NCBI RefSeq assembly: GCF_000499385.1
Contig: NW_013653270.1
Span: 1-12,500, forward strand
Direction of reading: 5' to 3'
From: Eimeria necatrix
Lineage: Eukaryota; Apicomplexa; Conoidasida; Eucoccidiorida; Eimeriidae
DNA length: 12,500 bases
The notes beneath the pieces are model-generated. The model saw only the letters and a list, made by a program, of their open reading frames with translations, was not told the DNA's origin and made no database searches. Below are positions 10,066-12,500 of the stretch, piece after piece. How positions within the stretch are numbered: the stretch's first letter is position 1; the number at the start of each line of letters is the position of its first letter. Made by a program: the position numbers and the translations under genes.

Positions 10066-10664
10066 ACAGCAGCTGCCTCCACTGCAGCACAGAAGACAGC
10101 TGGGGCGCTTGCTGGGCAGTTTGTGAGAGGCCGCGGGCGCCGTGCGGCAGCTGCAGCAGCAGCAGCAGCAGCAGCGGCAGCAGCAGCAGCAGGGAAGAGC
10201 TCCAAGCGCTTCTGCTGCTGCTGAAGGATCTGCTCTTCTCGCAGCGGTCCACAGCCGCCAAGACTCATTTACAGCCAGCAGCAGCAGCAGCAGCAGCAGA
10301 AGCACCAACGGCACCCGAAACAGCAGCAGCAGCAGCAGCAGTAGCTGCTGCTGCTGCTGCTGCTGCTGCTGCGGATGCACTTCTCAGCTCTGCTTCCTTT
10401 GTTAAGGATTCGACAGGAATGGAAGGTTTGTGCGTTTCTGTTCCTTTGGATTTCGGGTGTATAGGCAGCTGCAGCAGCACAACTGGCAGCAGCGGCAGCA
10501 GCAGCAGCACCGGCAGCAACAGCAGCAGTGACAGCAGCAGCAGCAGCAGCAGCAGCAGCAAATCGGAAGCAAAGAACCGCTTCTCCACTTCGACTTACCT
10601 TCCGCAGCCAGCTGACAAAGCAGGAGCTGTAGCAGCAGCAGCAGCAGCAGCAGCAGGACGAAAA

Positions 10665-10709
<45 letters not shown>

Positions 10710-10819
10710 ACAAATGTTTTGTTTGTGCTGCTGGAGGAGAAACACTGCCTTTCAGCTGTAAAGCACATTGCGGACCTCCAGCTCCCTCCCGGTGACTGTC
10801 AGCAGCAGCAGCACAACAG

Positions 10820-10860
<41 letters not shown>

Positions 10861-10988
10861 GCAGCAGCAATCGTCTGCTGCAGCGCTACCTGCAGGACGT
10901 TGCGCCGCGTCCCCCGGCGCTGCTGCTGCTGCAGCCTCAGCAGCAAGACAGTAAGTTTTCTGAGTGGCAGTTTGAATCGGTTTTAAGG

Positions 10989-11023
<35 letters not shown>

Positions 11024-11193
11024 AGCAGCAACAACGACAGCAGCAACAGCAACAGCAGCAGCAGCAGCGTGTCTTGTGTGTCTTTCAGTTTTAATGCATC
11101 TTCCTGCTGCTGCTGCCACCGCTTTGGCCTTTTTGCAAAAACAAACAAAACCCAAACAAGCCCAAGTGGTGCTCGTGCAGCAGCAGCAGTGGT

Positions 11194-11195
<2 letters not shown>
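5393..11195 (+). CDS. Large six-exon Leu/Ala helical-repeat protein with poly-Q/S/A, FASTK/RAP-like
   Basis: Exons 5393-6337, 6606-7748, 8079 to about 8366, 8812-9688, 9832-10950 and 11089-11195 join in phase throughout, giving about 1492 residues. The best joins are EAFRT-LRIPCGDLL (phase 0, donor GTACGT), EAFVG-LVLAGLKG (phase 1, GTACGC) and QQD-ILMHLP (donor GTAAGT, acceptor TTTCAG). The exon 3 donor is least certain. Leu/Ala islands look like tandem amphipathic helices: LAVAAEAFRT, LPLLEAFTAARIS, QLASLAVCAAAG, RVSEFLDLLPEVL, MTAWELAVTAEALSKI (about 562-577), ALLCGVAVHLPRLLQS (about 758). This spacing recalls apicomplexan FASTK/RAP organellar RNA-binding proteins, an inference by eye; no certain RAP domain was seen. 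An acidic patch, WETEPEEEFLIEAG, lies near residue 139. The start is the first ATG after an in-frame TGA at 5321; the basic, acid-poor N-terminus would suit organelle targeting. A longer C-terminus is possible through a GTAAGC donor over the stop. Confidence 0.65.
6338..6605 (+). other. Intron 1 of the large plus-strand gene (CTG-rich)
   Basis: The donor GTACGT follows a complete Thr codon and the acceptor TTTGCTGCAG ends at 6605, giving phase 0 on both sides. The body is (CTG)n blocks with pyrimidine-rich linkers. The exon 1 frame stays open past the donor, but it enters Leu/Cys homopolymer sequence, while splicing restores a continuous Leu/Ala helix. Confidence 0.65.
7749..8078 (+). other. 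Intron 2, AT-rich then T-rich then CTG
   Basis: The donor is CACA|GTGAGC, phase 0. The intron moves from an A/T-only minisatellite through T-rich sequence (7920-8035) into (CTG)n and the acceptor CTGCTCAG ending at 8078. The next exon begins TLTALLQALQ in the same phase. Confidence 0.65.
7761..7903. repeat. AT-only minisatellite, 13-bp unit
   Basis: TTTAATTT-type units run at 7764-7804. Four tandem copies of AATTATAATTATT follow at 7805-7856, the last nearly complete, and one more after a TTTGC break at 7862-7874. The block contains almost no G or C in an otherwise CAG/CTG-rich locus. The unit is itself rich in palindromes (AATTATAATT). Confidence 0.9.
8367..8811 (+). other. Intron 3 carrying a telomere-like array
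   Basis: The donor is uncertain: GTGTCT at 8367 or GTGTCG at about 8331 both preserve phase 0. The acceptor is GGCGTCTCAG ending at 8811, after (CTG)n at about 8748-8796. Between them are T-rich sequence and the AAACCCT arrays. The exon downstream starts LLRALLLQGHLLGELALE in phase. Confidence 0.55.
8453..8659 (+). repeat. Interstitial telomere-like AAACCCT arrays
   Basis: Array one (8453-8563) is perfect AAACCCT at first, then degenerates (AAATCGC, AAACCCTTAGTCCC, AAACCCTATACCCC). Array two (8621-8659) is perfect. A 57-bp non-telomeric island with only a lone ACCCTAA lies between. All units face the same way (CCCTAAA on the plus strand). CCCTAAA/TTTAGGG is the telomere repeat of coccidians, and internal telomere-like repeats are known in Eimeria. 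Its place between two coding exons argues against a chromosome end. Confidence 0.9.
8880..8987 (+). repeat. 27-bp tandem repeat, four copies
   Basis: Four units of TTTGCTGCTGCAGCAAGGGT followed by CTCCTCA lie at 8880, 8907, 8934 and 8961, with a partial fifth unit at 8988. The first unit differs at GTG and the last at CTTC. In the exon 4 frame it reads LLLQQGSPH repeated, keeping phase. Each unit also contains an acceptor-like TTTGCTGCTGCAG, so an intron at about 8896-8970 with the same frame cannot be excluded. Confidence 0.85.
9434..9492 (+). repeat. Duplicated CCACAGGAGTCAGCAGCAG segment in exon 4
   Basis: The stretch coding PQESAAAAAAA occurs twice in direct succession with the same base sequence apart from CAG number. 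It keeps the frame. A variant, TPQDTLL, follows shortly after. Confidence 0.75.
9689..9831 (+). other. Intron 4 (CTG-rich)
   Basis: The donor GTACGC splits a Gly codon (1+2). The acceptor (CTG)n-CAG ends at 9831. Exon 5 continues in phase as LVLAGLKGTQWRHRGDSR. The unspliced exon 4 frame stops within the intron at 9724-9726. Confidence 0.7.
10951..11088 (+). other. Intron 5 with strong consensus splice sites
   Basis: The donor ACA|GTAAGT and acceptor GTGTGTCTTTCAG are the best splice pair in the window, with phase 1 on both sides. The body holds (CTG)n followed by mixed CAG/CAA sequence. Its frame stays open by chance. Confidence 0.65.
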
Positions 11196-11254
<59 letters not shown>

Positions 11255-11461
11255 TAATTTAGAGAAAAAAGAGATAAATGAATCAAATAAAATGGTCAAT
11301 TTGCTGCCGATAAATTGAGGTGTATGTACAGGTCGGGACTCGGAAGAAACAGCAGACTGCAGCAGCTGCAGCAGCTGGTGGAGGCCTTACCTGCAGCAGC
11401 AGCAGCAGCAGCAGCAACTGCTGCTGCTGCTGCTGCTGCTGCAGAGCCTGCTGCTGCCTGA
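11192..11461 (+). other. Possible alternative intron and seventh exon
   Basis: A GTAAGC donor at 11192 overlaps the TAA stop of exon 6. Splicing to GTATGTACAG (ends 11331) completes a Trp codon (TG|G). The frame then reads SGLGRNSRLQQLQQLVEALP and poly-Ala, stopping at TGA 11459-11461. The intron would contain a (CAG)n tract (about 11196-11252) on the sense strand, which breaks the pattern seen in the other introns. The phase fit and coding-like sequence favour it; the minus strand also has splice-like signals here. Confidence 0.4.
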
Positions 11462-11499
11462 CTTGGGCCCGCGCGTGACCTGCTGCAGCTGAAAGCGAG

Positions 11500-11625
11500 T
11501 TAAGACATGAGGGAGTAAAAGGAAATAAAAGAAATAAATAAAAAGAAATAAAATAAAAATAAATAAATAAATAAATACAAAGAAATGAAAAGAAATAAAA
11601 AATGAAAAAGACACACGGCCGCTAG
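11500..11625. other. A-rich segment of AAATAAA-type repeats
   Basis: The plus strand is nearly all A with regular T and G (AAATAAAT, AAAGAAAT). On the minus strand it is a long pyrimidine-rich tract leading to CTCGCTTTCAG, a good acceptor ending near 11491. It contains many AATAAA-like hexamers on the plus strand, so it could also serve as a polyadenylation region for the large plus-strand gene. No coding island was seen. Confidence 0.5.
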
Positions 11626-11627
11626 GC

Positions 11628-11662
<35 letters not shown>

Positions 11663-11664
<2 letters not shown>

Positions 11665-11914
11665 ACCTACGCCGCGCCCAGGAGGCAGTGCAGCAAGAGG
11701 CAAAGCAAAAGCGCAAGCCGTGCTGCTGCAGCAGCTGCTGCTGCTGCAGCTGCTGCTGCTGCTGCAGCTGCTGCTGCTGCAGCTGCTGCTGCTGCTGCTA
11801 AGTTGGCAGCAGCAGCAGCAGCATATCCTGAAGTGGCCCGGGCACCAGCAGCATCTTACCAGCAGCAGCAGCAGCAGCAGTAGCAGCAGCAGCAGCAAGT
11901 GGTTCTTGCGGTAG
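11663..11914 (+). other. Possible terminal exons, strand ambiguous
   Basis: After (CTG)n, the plus strand reads YLRRAQEAVQQEAKQKRKP, a charged helix-like segment, at about 11663-11719. (CTG/CTGCAG)n follows, then CTAAG at about 11800, and either LAAAAAAYPEVARAPAASY or WQQQQQHILKWPGHQQHL to a stop at 11912-11914. On the minus strand the same DNA offers donors (GTAAGA near 11862) and a Gln-Leu frame. Repeat orientation favours the plus strand. It may be the 3' end of the large gene or a separate short gene. Confidence 0.3.
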
Positions 11915-11953
11915 CCACTTTAAACTGCTTCTCTCTCTTTCTTTTCTCTTGTC

Positions 11954-11987
11954 AAACCAAAACCCCAAACCCTAAACCCTAAACCCT
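11954..11987 (+). repeat. Short telomere-like AAACCCT array
   Basis: About four units, the first two degenerate (AAACCAA, AACCCC) and the rest perfect, face the same way as the larger array at 8453-8659. It lies in a gene-poor interval. Confidence 0.85.
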
Positions 11988-12076
11988 CAGGCGGTTTTTC
12001 TCTTCTAAAAAGCCACAAAGATGCACAAAGGCAGCAGCATAAACTATCAGCAGCAAAACGAGACACCTGAACGAGT

Positions 12077-12119
<43 letters not shown>

Positions 12120-12152
12120 AAGACAAAAAGAATTAAAATAATTAATTAGACT
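11988..12152. other. Intergenic region with (CAG)n tract
   Basis: This region lies downstream of the minus-strand gene ending at 12157. It contains a (CAG)n run at about 12077-12118 and an AT-rich stretch at 12119-12160. No gene was seen; the minus-strand open frames are repeat-driven. Confidence 0.5.
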
Positions 12153-12158
12153 TTTATT
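12153..12158 (-). terminator. Polyadenylation signal AATAAA overlapping the stop
   Basis: On the minus strand the stop codon reads into TTAATAAAAG, a perfect AATAAA beginning within the TAA stop. AT-rich sequence follows. The hexamer is unusually close to the stop, but it is a simple sequence that could occur by chance. Confidence 0.4.
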
Positions 12159-12233
12159 AAGAAAGTCTCTGCTGCGCCATTCGCGCTGAAAGAGAACAAA
12201 CACCTAACGGCTCCGCAGGCTCGAAGGGATTCG

Positions 12234-12289
<56 letters not shown>

Positions 12290-12351
12290 TTTCTGGGTGA
12301 AGGAGCGAAAGGATTTGTCTCCGCTACAGGCGGAGCGGCAGAAAGAGGAGA

Positions 12352-12403
<52 letters not shown>

Positions 12404-12500
12404 GCAGTTGGGGTCTGCTGCTGCTGCTTCACGTTGAAATTTGCTGCTGATGCTGCACTGCTTGCTGCAAATGCTGCAGCAGCAGAAATTGCGCCTCTGC
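12157..12500 (-). CDS. C-terminal exon of a protein with two TNPF motifs
   Basis: The frame is open from the window edge to TAA at 12157-12159 and ends SARMAQQRLS. It holds Ala/Ser sequence (ISAAAAFAASSAASAANFNV), poly-Gln, two poly-Ser runs, and two TNPF motifs, VAETNPFAPSP and STNPFEPAEP. NPF bound in disordered tails is the classic ligand of EH domains, as in epsin and related endocytic adaptors, so a role in membrane traffic is possible. This rests on two tripeptides and no folded domain is visible. The frame contains a GTG but no ATG, so the start lies outside the window. A splice acceptor may lie at CTGCTGCAG near 12477. The CAG orientation on this strand agrees with coding on the minus strand. 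Confidence 0.6.

Noticed and set aside
9521..10261. Minus-strand frame opposite exon 5
   Set aside because: It consists mainly of Leu/Cys homopolymers, the pattern seen outside exons. The plus frame has phase-matched splice sites on both ends.
1..12500. tRNA, rRNA, transposon or viral genes
   Set aside because: No cloverleaf, rRNA core, reverse transcriptase, transposase or integrase motifs were seen by eye in any frame.

Overview
The window looks like nuclear DNA of a coccidian apicomplexan, most probably an Eimeria species. Four things point there: extreme (CAG)n/(CTG)n density, long homopolymeric Gln, Ser and Ala runs inside genes, interspersed AAACCCT telomere-like arrays, and multi-exon genes with GTAAGT-type donors and CAG acceptors. 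Species cannot be told from the sequence. Most long open frames here are artefacts, because CAG and CTG repeats have no stop codon in any of the six frames. Genes were therefore called from non-repeat islands, splice signals and agreement of reading phase across junctions.

Layout. (1) 119-943, plus strand: the last two exons of an NADH-cytochrome b5 reductase; its 5' part lies outside the window. (2) 944-1329: a CAG/CTG-rich convergent intergenic stretch. (3) 1330-4649, minus strand: a three-exon, about 1005-residue Ser/Ala/Gln-rich protein with an 11-copy EPQQQQ-type repeat and a weak DUSP-like patch. Its 5' end is uncertain, since a second coding-like frame runs up to 4828. (4) About 4830-5392: a divergent upstream region with an AT-rich part and a 51-bp G/C near-palindrome. 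(5) 5393-11195, possibly further, plus strand: a six-exon gene for a protein of about 1492 residues. Leu/Ala-rich helical islands reminiscent of FASTK/RAP-type organellar RNA-binding proteins are separated by Gln, Ser and Ala runs. Its introns hold an AT-only minisatellite and an interstitial telomeric array. (6) About 11332-11914: possible further 3' exons, with signals on both strands. (7) 11954-11987: a second short telomere-like array. (8) 12157-12500, minus strand: the C-terminal end of a protein with two TNPF motifs, with a polyadenylation signal at its stop.

The strongest new pattern is an orientation code. In supported exons the repeat reads CAG on the sense strand (Gln, Ser or Ala), or GCT read as Ala. 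In most introns it reads CTG and runs straight into the CAG splice acceptor. This code predicts gene strand and exon boundaries across the window. The genes show no shared pathway.
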